Below are positions 14,808 to 22,041 of a stretch of DNA of 27,136 bases, piece by piece. Position numbers and translations under genes: made by a program. Source of the stretch: Chloroflexota bacterium (GTDB lineage Bacteria; Chloroflexota; Anaerolineae; Aggregatilineales; Phototrophicaceae). The DNA is taken from positions 1-27,136 of the forward strand of contig QGUR01000015.1 in the NCBI GenBank assembly GCA_003242205.1, read 5' to 3'. Each line of letters begins with the position of its first letter. Positions within the stretch are counted from its first letter, which is position 1. The notes under the pieces were generated by a model that did not search any database, was not told the origin of the DNA, and worked only from the letters and a program-made list of their open reading frames with translations.

Positions 14808-15649
14808 TGAGCGCCACCCAAACGACACTGCCACGCATGGCCAACGGCGGCGCGTTGAACGCCGCGTTCACGGTTCGGGAACGCCCGACACGCCCAAACG
14901 CGCTCGATGCGTCGCTGACGTTCGCCTGGCGCGCGATGCTCAAACTCAAGCACGTGCCGATGCAGTTGTTCGACGTCACCATGTTCCCGATCATGATGAC
15001 GCTCATGTTCACCTATCTGTTCGGCGGCGCGCTGGCCGGTTCGGCGGGAGAATATCTCCAGTTCCTGCTGCCGGGCATCTTCGTCATGACCGTGGTGATG
15101 GTCAGCATGTATACCGCGGTCGCGCTCAACACCGACGTTTCCAAAGGCATTTTCGACCGCTTCCGCGCGTTACCATTCTGGCGGCCCGCCGTGCTCGTCG
15201 GGGCGCTGCTTGGCGATACTATTCGCTACGGCGTCGCGTCGCTGGTGGTGATTGTACTCGGCCTGATTCTGGGTTTCCGGCCCGCAGGCGGCATCGTTGG
15301 CGTACTGGCGGCGCTGGTGCTAACGCTGGCTTTCGCTTTCAGCATCTCGTGGATCTGGACGGTGCTTGGGCTGCTGATGAAAACGCCTGAATCGGTCATG
15401 ATGGTCAGTTCGATGGCGACATATCCGCTGACTTTCGCCAGCAACATCTTCGTCGACCCACAGACCATGCCAGACTGGCTACAGGTTTTCGTCAACTTCA
15501 ACCCGATCACGCATGTGGCGACGGCGGCGCGCGATCTGATGCATGGCATGCCGGCAGACATCACGCCGACGCTGCTGTGGTGCGTCGCGCTGATACTCGT
15601 GTTCGGGCCGATCACGATGTATCTGTTCCGCAACAAGAACGCGCATTAA
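14807..15649 (+). CDS. DrrB-type ABC-2 transporter permease
   Basis: A 280-aa ABC-2 family membrane protein with about six helices after a roughly 35-residue cytoplasmic start. Typical landmarks are the FPIMMTLMFTYLFGG first helix, the GIFDRFRALPFWRPAVLVG coupling-helix region and the late FVDPQTMPDWLQVFVNFNPITHVATAARDL segment. It should form a homodimer with two copies of the ATPase encoded upstream. The ATG overlaps the ATPase stop by one base and GAGGAGG lies upstream, so the two are translationally coupled. The gene ends one base from the convergent minus-strand gene, with no terminator between them. Confidence 0.93.
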   Translation: MSATQTTLPRMANGGALNAAFTVRERPTRPNALDASLTFAWRAMLKLKHVPMQLFDVTMFPIMMTLMFTYLFGGALAGSAGEYLQFLLPGIFVMTVVMVSMYTAVALNTDVSKGIFDRFRALPFWRPAVLVGALLGDTIRYGVASLVVIVLGLILGFRPAGGIVGVLAALVLTLAFAFSISWIWTVLGLLMKTPESVMMVSSMATYPLTFASNIFVDPQTMPDWLQVFVNFNPITHVATAARDLMHGMPADITPTLLWCVALILVFGPITMYLFRNKNAH

Positions 15650-15650
15650 C

Positions 15651-16037
15651 CTACGCGCCGGTCATGATGGCCCGCAAGATAATGGCCGCCAGCAGGCCAA
15701 AGCCCCAGATATAACTCCCCATCGCCGGGCGCTTGCGGGCCGTCATTTCCACATAGACAAAAAACGGAAGCGCGAGCGTCGCGCCCAGCCCATAGATCAG
15801 GTGGACCTCTTCGGCGGGGCGAAAGCCCATGAGGTACATCGTGAGGCCCAGCAGCATTTCAACTACCATCAGGCCAAGCACGACAAACGTCCCTCGCCGG
15901 AACGCGCGCGTGACATCGCCGCGCCGGATCAGCCCGATGTAAATGGCGATGACGAACATAAGGATAGCGACGCCCAGACCAACCTGACTCAACAGGTTGT
16001 GGGCGTCGCGCAGAAATAGATAGAGGTTGAGGTTCAA
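15651..16037 (-). CDS. Small four-helix membrane protein of unknown function
   Basis: A 128-aa protein with four predicted helices (about 17-38, 48-69, 78-98 and 107-126). Two His residues, H13 near helix 1 and H79 at the start of helix 3, lie near the same membrane face. That arrangement could in principle bind heme or metal, but nothing proves it. The start is TTG at 16037 with only a weak GGACGG before it; a later ATG would remove helix 1. It follows the next minus-strand membrane gene by 37 nt, so the two probably form an operon. I do not recognise the family. Confidence 0.7.
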   Translation of the reverse strand: MNLNLYLFLRDAHNLLSQVGLGVAILMFVIAIYIGLIRRGDVTRAFRRGTFVVLGLMVVEMLLGLTMYLMGFRPAEEVHLIYGLGATLALPFFVYVEMTARKRPAMGSYIWGFGLLAAIILRAIMTGA

Positions 16038-16074
16038 AGCGCCGTCCGATCAGTACACAGGTAAACAGACGCCC

Positions 16075-16818
16075 CTACCGCGCCTGCTGTGCATGCGCCG
16101 AAGCCGGGGACGTTTTCGCCGGTTCGTCGGTGGCCTGCGTTGCCAGCAGGAAACCGACGAAAATCAGGATGACGCCGAGCATCTCACCCGGATATTTCAG
16201 ATCAGGCACACCGAGCCGGATGAGCGCGCCGCCCATCGCCGGGAACAGCGCCCCCGCTGCGATCAGCCAGTTGCCAAGCATACGATTGCGCAGGATCTGT
16301 TTGCGGCGGAAAAGCCGCGCCGAGTAGAGCGCGCCGCCCACCAGCGCGACCGTGCCCCAGATGTTCATCACCGGCACGAAGCCACGCACGCCGCCCTTCT
16401 GCATGACCTCGTTGGTGATCGACACCAGATTGACGCCCGGATACCACGCGCTGCTGTCAAGCGGCGTCAGAAACAGCGCCCACGGCAGCGTCATCAGCGA
16501 CACGAGGATCAACGCCATGTGGATGTTGCGGGCGATGTTGCCACGGCGCACGAGCAGGTAAATCGTACCCTGCCCCAGCCAAGGCGCGACTGCAATTGCG
16601 CCCGCCCAGTACCACAGGCTGTAAAACAGCGGGCTCCACGTCACCGCCAGCACGGCCTGGCCAACAGCGCCGAGGAAATACAACAGCAGTCCGATCCCCC
16701 ATGCCAGCAGGTGAGGGCGATGTTTTTCGTGCCAGCGCCGCAGAACCATAACGGCAAACACCGCGCTGACGACGGCGGTAATCAACGAGAAAACCAGCGA
16801 AACGGTCAGGCTGTCCAT
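16075..16818 (-). CDS. Seven-helix membrane protein of unknown function
   Basis: A 247-aa protein with about seven predicted membrane helices and a hydrophilic Ala/Thr/Gln tail of some 20 residues. The first helix is followed by a basic loop, RRWHEKHRPH, and the next helices contain WYWAG and a WGxG-type segment. The pattern of seven helices with a short cytoplasmic tail is seen in sensor-type and uncharacterised membrane families, but no specific motif allows a call. The ATG at 16818 has only a weak ribosome site. It is the first gene of a probable two-gene minus-strand operon and is divergent from the LacI gene. Confidence 0.75.
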   Translation of the reverse strand: MDSLTVSLVFSLITAVVSAVFAVMVLRRWHEKHRPHLLAWGIGLLLYFLGAVGQAVLAVTWSPLFYSLWYWAGAIAVAPWLGQGTIYLLVRRGNIARNIHMALILVSLMTLPWALFLTPLDSSAWYPGVNLVSITNEVMQKGGVRGFVPVMNIWGTVALVGGALYSARLFRRKQILRNRMLGNWLIAAGALFPAMGGALIRLGVPDLKYPGEMLGVILIFVGFLLATQATDEPAKTSPASAHAQQAR

Positions 16819-16834
16819 AACACATTACTCAACT

Positions 16835-16854
16835 TTCACAACCCGGTGTGTGAA
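16835..16854. promoter_or_regulatory. Inverted repeat TTCACA-N8-TGTGAA at the leftward promoter
   Basis: Perfect 6-nt arms at 16835-16840 and 16849-16854, with CCGG at the centre. It overlaps the predicted start (about 16847) of the minus-strand membrane operon. The arm orientation is the reverse of a Rex site. The regulator is unknown. Confidence 0.45.
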
Positions 16855-16882
16855 TTGTATCACTTGCAGACGCGCCTTCCCA
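16854..16882 (-). promoter_or_regulatory. Predicted promoter of the minus-strand membrane operon
   Basis: On the minus strand, TGGGAA (16877-16882), 17-nt spacer, TACAAT (16854-16859). The -10 is good, the -35 weak. Confidence 0.45.
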
Positions 16883-16927
16883 CCCGCTGTTGCGACGTCC
16901 CGTTCAGACGCCATAGAGCCGCCCGCC

Positions 16928-16956
16928 TTGACTCATCAACCCAACTCGCATAAGAT
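16928..16956 (+). promoter_or_regulatory. Promoter of the LacI-family gene
   Basis: TTGACT (16928-16933), 17-nt spacer, TAAGAT (16951-16956). Transcription should start near 16963, directly at the operator that follows. Confidence 0.7.
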
Positions 16957-16964
16957 AACGATGA

Positions 16965-16980
16965 TTGGGAGCGCTCTCAG
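16965..16980. promoter_or_regulatory. LacI-family operator O1 (autoregulatory)
   Basis: TTGGGAGCGCTCTCAG, centred on C|G, matches the perfect palindrome at 18111-18126 at 14 of 16 bases. It lies just after the predicted transcription start and 5 nt before the ATG, so binding would block the gene's own transcription. Confidence 0.75.
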
Positions 16981-16985
16981 AAACT

Positions 16986-18044
16986 ATGAAAGCATCGCAG
17001 AATAGCAGTAACACCGTTCGCCCGGCCAACCTTGAGGATATTGCCCGCAAGGCCGGGGTTTCTCGTTCGACAGTCTCACGGGTGATCAACAACGAGCCTT
17101 ACGTCAGCGAGCGCACGCGGGCTAAAGTGCAGGCGGTCATCGAAGCCGAAGGGTTCAGCCCCAACCCCGCCGCCCGGATGCTGGTCACCCAGCGCACCCG
17201 CGTCATCGGTGTCGTCATCCCGCATACGCTGCTCGTCACCTTTCAGGATCCATACTATTACCCAACCCTGCTGCAAGGTGTATCCGAAATCACCCATGCC
17301 CGCGACTACGCCACGCTGCTATGGTGGGGCCAGTCGCGCGATGAGGAAGAGCGCTTCACCCAGCGCCTGCTGCGCCAGAACCGTCTGATGGACGGCCTGA
17401 TTCTGGCCTCGGCGACCAGCAATGACCCGCTGATCGAGAAGCTGGTCGATCTCGGCACGCCGTTCGTCATGGTGGAGCGCCCGGCGCGTTTTCAGGATCG
17501 CATCAGCTATGTCAGCGTCGATAATGTGCAGGCGGCTCAGAACGCCGTCTCCCACCTGCTCAGTCTGGGGCGTAAGCGCATCGGCACGATTACCGGCGCG
17601 CTCGATAACGTCGATGGTCAGGACCGGCTTGTCGGCTATCGAAACGCGCTGGAAATGGCCGGCGTTCCCTACGATCCCGCGCTCGTCGCTGAAGGCCGGT
17701 TTACGCACCAGTCCGGCATCGTCGGCGCGCGCAAGCTGATCCGGGAAAACGTCGACGCGATTTTCGCCGCCAACGATATCACCGCCATCGGCGCGATACA
17801 GGCGATTAAGGAAGCCGGCCTGCGCGTGCCAGAGGATATCGCCGTGATCGGCTTTGACGACCTGCCCAGCTCGGTGCAGATCACACCACAACTGACCACC
17901 GTGCGCCAGCCCATTCAGCAAAAGGGCATCACGGCAACCAGCCTGCTGCTCGATCTCATCGAGGGGAAGATTGAAGGCCCGCAGCATATCCTGCTGCCCA
18001 CGCAGCTTATCATCCGCCAGTCATGCGGCACGATCACGTTTTGA
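16986..18044 (+). CDS. LacI-family transcriptional regulator
   Basis: A 352-aa repressor-type regulator. The N-terminal helix-turn-helix, LEDIARKAGVSRSTVSRVIN (16-35), is followed by the hinge region FSPNPAARMLVTQ. A periplasmic-binding-protein-like sugar-sensing domain then runs to the C-terminus, with DNVQAAQNAVSHLLSLGRKRIG, AIFAANDITAIGAIQAIKEAG and IGFDDLPSS as family hallmarks. The ATG at 16986 is chosen: a TTG at 16965 would add seven residues but lies within the operator and at the transcription start. The nearest SD-like element, GGGAG, is 14 nt upstream and is part of the operator. It precedes the GH116 gene by 96 nt and most likely controls it in response to a sugar. Confidence 0.95.
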   Translation: MKASQNSSNTVRPANLEDIARKAGVSRSTVSRVINNEPYVSERTRAKVQAVIEAEGFSPNPAARMLVTQRTRVIGVVIPHTLLVTFQDPYYYPTLLQGVSEITHARDYATLLWWGQSRDEEERFTQRLLRQNRLMDGLILASATSNDPLIEKLVDLGTPFVMVERPARFQDRISYVSVDNVQAAQNAVSHLLSLGRKRIGTITGALDNVDGQDRLVGYRNALEMAGVPYDPALVAEGRFTHQSGIVGARKLIRENVDAIFAANDITAIGAIQAIKEAGLRVPEDIAVIGFDDLPSSVQITPQLTTVRQPIQQKGITATSLLLDLIEGKIEGPQHILLPTQLIIRQSCGTITF

Positions 18045-18069
18045 CCATTTCGCGCTGACGTGTACGGAC

Positions 18070-18086
18070 GCCCGGCATGACCGGGC
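18070..18086 (+). other. Short hairpin after the LacI gene
   Basis: GCCCGG (18070-18075) and CCGGGC (18081-18086) with loop CATGA. No T-tract follows, so at most it is a weak terminator. Confidence 0.3.
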
Positions 18087-18097
18087 CGCCAAACAAA

Positions 18098-18111
18098 GAA
18101 CGTTAACGTTC
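18098..18111. promoter_or_regulatory. Palindrome abutting the GH116 operator
   Basis: GAACGTTAACGTTC is a perfect 14-nt palindrome made of two AACGTT units. It shares its last base with the following LacI operator. It may bind a second regulator or a second LacI dimer. Confidence 0.5.
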
Positions 18112-18126
18112 TGAGAGCGCTCTCAG
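18111..18126. promoter_or_regulatory. LacI-family operator O2 upstream of the GH116 gene
   Basis: CTGAGAGCGCTCTCAG is a perfect 16-nt palindrome with the central CG usual in LacI-family sites. With its flank it shares a 15-nt identical string (GAGCGCTCTCAGAAA) with the site before the LacI gene. It ends 4 nt before the AGGAGG ribosome site of the glycosidase gene. Confidence 0.8.
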
Positions 18127-18140
18127 AAAAAGGAGGGGCC

Positions 18141-20594
18141 GTGCGTGGCAATTCAAAAACTTCCCTACGCCTTGGCATTCGAGCGCTGTTTCTTTTTTTG
18201 CTTGCCTGCTTAGCTGGCTCAGGAGAATTATCGGTGACAAATGCAGCTTCCCCAACACAGGCCACGGTTTCTCGCCCGGCAGCGATTCCTGAAGCGGCGT
18301 GGTCGCGCCCCATCGGCCTGCCCCATGAAAACCCGGGGCGTCCTCGCGTGGACGTCCCCATGATCGACGATGGGCCGTTCAACGGCGCGCCGCTTGGCGG
18401 CCTCGGCGCGGGCGCCATTGGCCGCACCTACGCGGGCGACTTTGCCCGCTGGCATCTCGACATCGGACGGCATCACTACGAAACCATCCCCGCCAACCAG
18501 TTCAGCGTGTTCGCACGGCAGGGGGAACGCACCATCGCTCAGGCGTTGTGGACCGGCCAGCCTTCTACCGGCACGCTCGGCGCATGGCAGTGGAATTATC
18601 CGGTCGGTGCAGGGCATTATTACGCCCTCTACCCGCGGTCGTGGTTCGTTTACGACTGGGATGCGCTGCCGCTGGAGCTATCGGTCGAGCAGTTCTCGCC
18701 CATCATCCCGCACAACTACCGCGAAAGCAGCTATCCGGTCGCCCTGTTTGTCTGGACGGCGCGCAACCCGACCGCCGAGCCGGTTGATGCCGGGCTGATG
18801 TTCACGTGGCAAAGCCTGCTTGGCCTCGGCTATCCCGGTGGTGGCCAGTTCAATACCGCACAGACGGACGAGATTGGCGGCGCAGCAGTTCGCGGCGTGC
18901 TCATGCAGCACCGCGACGTGACCGCGGATTACGAATGGGGCGGCACTATGGCGATTGCAGCGCTTGAAACGCCGGGCGTGACCGTTACCTACCGCAGCCG
19001 CTTCAACGCCAACGGCGACGGGGCCGACATCTGGAGCGATTTCGCCGCCGATGGCGCGCTGGACAACGTTGATGACCACACCCCCGCCGCGCCGGGCCAT
19101 GTCATCGGCGCGGGCGTCGCAGTCACCTTCCGCCTTGAACCGGGGCAAACGATTGAAGTCCCGTTCGCGCTGGCGTGGGACCAGCCCGTCATGAGTTTTA
19201 CCAACCAGCAGACCGGCGAACGCACCGACTGGTACAAGCGCTATACGGCGTTCTACGGGCGCGAAGGCAACCACGCCTTCGAGATCGCGCGGGACGCGCT
19301 GGCCCAACGCAATGAGTGGCGCGCGCAGATTGTCGCGTGGCAGCAGCCCATTCTCGATGATCCGGCCCGGCCACTCTGGTACAAAACAGCCCTGTTCAAC
19401 GAACTCTATTTTCTGGCCGATGGCGCGACCGCATGGGAGCACGGGCGCGTCGGCGAGCCGCCCCGTAGCCCGGATGAGATGGGTGGGTTTCTCTACATCG
19501 AGTGTTATGACTACCCATTCTATGCGACGTTCGACGTCGACTTTTACGCCTCGTTCGCCCTGCTCGAACTTTTCCCGGAACTGGAGCGCAGGCTCATCAC
19601 CGACTACGCCGCGACCATCCCACAGTCGAACGAAAGCCTGCACCGCATCACCGGCACGGGTGAACTGGCCCCACGCAAGCTGCCCGGCGCAGTGCCCCAT
19701 GACCTCGGCAGCCCGTTCGAAAGCCCATGGCTCATCACCAACGCCTATAACTATCAGGACCCGAATCGCTGGAAAGACCTGAACGCCAAATTCGTTCTGC
19801 GGCTGTACCGCGACGCGGTGCTGCTAAACGATCCTGATCTCATTACCAATCACTGGGATGCGGTCGAACAGGCCATGGCCTATCTGCGCGCGATGGATCG
19901 GGACAATGACGGGATACCCGAAAACGAAGGCATTCCAGACCAGACCTATGACACCTGGCCGGTCACCGGCGTCAGCGCTTACAGCGGCAGTTTGTGGCTG
20001 GGCGCGGTCGCGGCGTCTGGAGCGATGGCGCGGGTTGTCGGCGACAGCGAAGCCGCCGCCCGCTACGACACGCTGCTACGACAGGCGACGGAGGTTTACG
20101 AGAACGCCCTCTGGAACGGGACGTATTACCTGTACGACAGCAGCGACAGCGGTTATCACGACAGCATCATGGCCGACCAGCTTGCCGGCCAGTGGTACAG
20201 CGACTTCTATCGAATCGAACTGCTGCCGCCCGACCGGGTCGAATCGGCGCTGCGTACCATTTTCGACTACAACGTGAAGCGTTATGGCGACGGGCAGATG
20301 GGCGCGGTCAACGGCATGCGGCCCAACGGCGAGATCGACCGGAGCGACCTTCAGAGTCAGGAAATGTGGGTTGGTACGACCTATGGCCTGGCCTCGTTCA
20401 TGCTCAATCGCGGGCTGGACGAAGAAGCGTGGGCAACGGCCTACGGCGTCTATCGCGTCACTTACGAGACCAGCGGCCTGTGGTTCCGCACGCCGGAAGC
20501 ATTCGACGTCAACGGCAACTACCGCGCCAGCCTTTACCAGCGCCCACTAGCCATCTGGGCGATGGAAACCGCGTTACGGCTGCGGCGTGAATGA
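18141..20594 (+). CDS. Exported GH116-family glycosidase (glucosylceramidase-like)
   Basis: An 817-aa enzyme with an N-terminal signal sequence (hydrophobic 12-28, possibly a lipobox at LLAC). It is followed by the GH116 N-terminal beta-domain, with PLGGLGAGAIGR (residues about 83-94) as the family opening. A C-terminal (alpha/alpha)6 domain follows. The likely nucleophile is E454 in YIECYDYPFY and the acid/base Asp lies in PDQTYDTW (D604 is the best candidate). This family includes human GBA2 and bacterial beta-glucosidases and xylosidases, so a beta-linked glucoside, xyloside or N-acetylglucosaminide is expected; substrate is not predictable. GTG start with AGGAGG 4 nt upstream. It is controlled by the adjacent LacI operator. 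Confidence 0.9.
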   Translation: MRGNSKTSLRLGIRALFLFLLACLAGSGELSVTNAASPTQATVSRPAAIPEAAWSRPIGLPHENPGRPRVDVPMIDDGPFNGAPLGGLGAGAIGRTYAGDFARWHLDIGRHHYETIPANQFSVFARQGERTIAQALWTGQPSTGTLGAWQWNYPVGAGHYYALYPRSWFVYDWDALPLELSVEQFSPIIPHNYRESSYPVALFVWTARNPTAEPVDAGLMFTWQSLLGLGYPGGGQFNTAQTDEIGGAAVRGVLMQHRDVTADYEWGGTMAIAALETPGVTVTYRSRFNANGDGADIWSDFAADGALDNVDDHTPAAPGHVIGAGVAVTFRLEPGQTIEVPFALAWDQPVMSFTNQQTGERTDWYKRYTAFYGREGNHAFEIARDALAQRNEWRAQIVAWQQPILDDPARPLWYKTALFNELYFLADGATAWEHGRVGEPPRSPDEMGGFLYIECYDYPFYATFDVDFYASFALLELFPELERRLITDYAATIPQSNESLHRITGTGELAPRKLPGAVPHDLGSPFESPWLITNAYNYQDPNRWKDLNAKFVLRLYRDAVLLNDPDLITNHWDAVEQAMAYLRAMDRDNDGIPENEGIPDQTYDTWPVTGVSAYSGSLWLGAVAASGAMARVVGDSEAAARYDTLLRQATEVYENALWNGTYYLYDSSDSGYHDSIMADQLAGQWYSDFYRIELLPPDRVESALRTIFDYNVKRYGDGQMGAVNGMRPNGEIDRSDLQSQEMWVGTTYGLASFMLNRGLDEEAWATAYGVYRVTYETSGLWFRTPEAFDVNGNYRASLYQRPLAIWAMETALRLRRE

Positions 20595-20624
20595 GAAACA
20601 GGGGACAAGCGAAATAAACGGAAG

Positions 20625-20652
20625 CGCGCCGGCGATGTGCCGGCGCGTTCGT
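20625..20652 (+). terminator. Terminator after the GH116 gene
   Basis: CGCGCCGGC (20625-20633) pairs with GCCGGCGCG (20639-20647), loop GATGT, followed by an interrupted T-rich stretch (TTCGTTTG). Confidence 0.65.
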
Positions 20653-20907
20653 TTGCTTTATATACCGATGAGGTGTGCAATTCCCAATCTGGGAACCGGA
20701 CCTGTCGATTAGACAGGGAATGAATGGATATTCAGTTGCCACTCGTCAAGTACAAGCATATAAGCTCGCGGCCCCCTTTCTCCCATTCATTACGTTCCTC
20801 ATTTACATTATAGAGTCAATTTCCAGACCGAGTCAATCAGGTCTGAAAAACACACACATTCTGTAAGCGCGCTGCTTACCGCAGTGTAGCACCGCTTTGG
20901 CGCGCCG
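20653..20907. other. Gene-free, A/T-richer stretch with several small inverted repeats
   Basis: No gene is supported; a 63-residue frame at 20675-20866 has no ribosome site and no family. Small hairpins occur at 20681-20695 (TTCCCA/TGGGAA), 20701-20717 (CCTGTC/GACAGG), 20825-20846 (CAGACC/GGTCTG) and 20863-20879 (GTAAGC/GCTTAC). The last may help end the leftward epimerase transcript. A small RNA is possible but unsupported. Confidence 0.4.
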
Positions 20908-21840
20908 TCATTTGGGTTCGGGAGGGCTAATACGCCCGTCGGCCAGCGCCGCGCGAAATGCTGCGATTGTTTCAGCCACCCCGGCCTCCAGCGAGGTCAT
21001 CTCAACCGGGCCAATCGCCTCGGCCAGTTCGTCAGTCTCAAGCTCGGTTGGGAACGGTAGCGCGGTTTCGTCATAGGTTATCGCCGCCTCCGGCTCGGCA
21101 GCCCGGATAGCGGCGACGACTGCCGCCGTACCGGCAAGCGTTCCCGGCGGGTTGTAGACGGCGGCCCGATCAAAATCGCTTTGCAGCGCCGCGCGCGCAA
21201 ACAACCTGCCAATGTCGCGCCCGCTGTGATAGAGCATGACGCCACCAAAAGGAATGTGATATGGCTGCCCGGCAGCGGCGGCCAGCATGGCGAAAGTCGG
21301 CGCGGATGTCAGGCCGAAGTCGCGCCCCAGTCCGTAGACAACATACGGCCGCAAAGCGATGCTGCTGATGCCATGATCCAGATGGTAGACACGAGCCGTT
21401 CCCTCGTTCGCCAGCTTCCATACGCCATACAGCGTACGCGGCTCGAAGGTGAGTTCGGGGCTGTAGGCGGCGATGCTGCTGGCGTAAGCAAGGTGTTTGA
21501 TACCCGCTGCCAGCGCCGCCTCAAACACATTCACCGTGCCGACGACATTAACCTGCGCGCCGAGAGTAGGGTTCGCTTTTGCTGCCGGAACCTGCAACGC
21601 CGCCAGATGCACGATATGCGTGATTTCATGACGTTTCACCAGTTCGATCAGGCCCGGCGCGTCGAGGATATCGCCTTCGACGAGCGTGACTTTCGCCAGA
21701 TCTGAGCCAAGGATCAGGTCAAGGCGGTGCATGTTTCCCGGCAGGTCGAGAGCGACGACCTCATGGCCGTCGTCGAGCAGCGCGCGCAGCGTCCACGCGC
21801 CGATACAGCCTTTTGCGCCGGTAACAAGAACTCTATTCAT
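20908..21840 (-). CDS. NAD-dependent epimerase/dehydratase (extended SDR)
   Basis: A 310-aa cytosolic nucleotide-sugar-epimerase-like enzyme. The dinucleotide site TGAKGCIG (7-14) fits TGxxGxxG, an acidic residue (D32) after the second strand suggests NAD, and the active site has S121/S122 with Y138-G-V-W-K142. The C-terminal substrate part ends in an acidic, Pro-containing tail. The sequence pattern matches the broad 'NAD-dependent epimerase/dehydratase' group whose members act on sugar nucleotides or related ketones; the substrate is unknown. Start ATG at 21840 directly follows an in-frame GTG (21843), and neither has a clear ribosome site. It is a single gene, separate from the tsaD operon upstream by about 200 nt. 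Confidence 0.88.
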   Translation of the reverse strand: MNRVLVTGAKGCIGAWTLRALLDDGHEVVALDLPGNMHRLDLILGSDLAKVTLVEGDILDAPGLIELVKRHEITHIVHLAALQVPAAKANPTLGAQVNVVGTVNVFEAALAAGIKHLAYASSIAAYSPELTFEPRTLYGVWKLANEGTARVYHLDHGISSIALRPYVVYGLGRDFGLTSAPTFAMLAAAAGQPYHIPFGGVMLYHSGRDIGRLFARAALQSDFDRAAVYNPPGTLAGTAAVVAAIRAAEPEAAITYDETALPFPTELETDELAEAIGPVEMTSLEAGVAETIAAFRAALADGRISPPEPK

Positions 21841-21998
21841 CACTATCGCTTTCGGTACACGGAAAAACCCGGCGTCCTTTTTACCGCCATGACGCAGGAG
21901 ACTCCAAACGCATCCCCTGTTCTCAGGCCCAATACCGCCGGAAGGAGGGATTAGAGAGGGAAAAACATCGCCTGTTTTGCTGCGTAGGGCTACGCGTT

Positions 21999-22030
21999 CC
22001 GGCCCCTCTCCACAAAAGGAGAGGGGCCGG
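21999..22030. other. Perfect 13-bp hairpin beyond the histidine phosphatase gene
   Basis: CCGGCCCCTCTCC (21999-22011) pairs with GGAGAGGGGCCGG (22018-22030), loop ACAAAA. It starts 12 nt after the minus-strand stop codon. No T-run follows on either strand, so it is either a T-less terminator or an RNA 3'-end stabiliser. Confidence 0.6.
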
Positions 22031-22041
22031 GATCGAGGTTT

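Noticed and set aside
16835..16854. Rex site reading of TTCACA-N8-TGTGAA
   Set aside because: The arms are in the opposite order to a Rex operator (TTGTGAA-N-TTCACAA), so the resemblance is only in letters.
16027..16953. Plus-strand frame of 308 codons opposite the two membrane genes
   Set aside because: Composition is Arg/Gln/His-rich with no family, while the minus strand encodes clear membrane helices.
20681..20717. Possible small RNA or tRNA-like structure in the GH116-epimerase gap
   Set aside because: The hairpins are short (6 bp) and do not form a cloverleaf or any RNA family that I recognise.
20675..20866. 63-residue plus-strand frame in the gap after the GH116 gene, with one hydrophobic stretch
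   Set aside because: No ribosome site, not linked to any neighbour and interrupted by inverted repeats; could not be supported as a gene.
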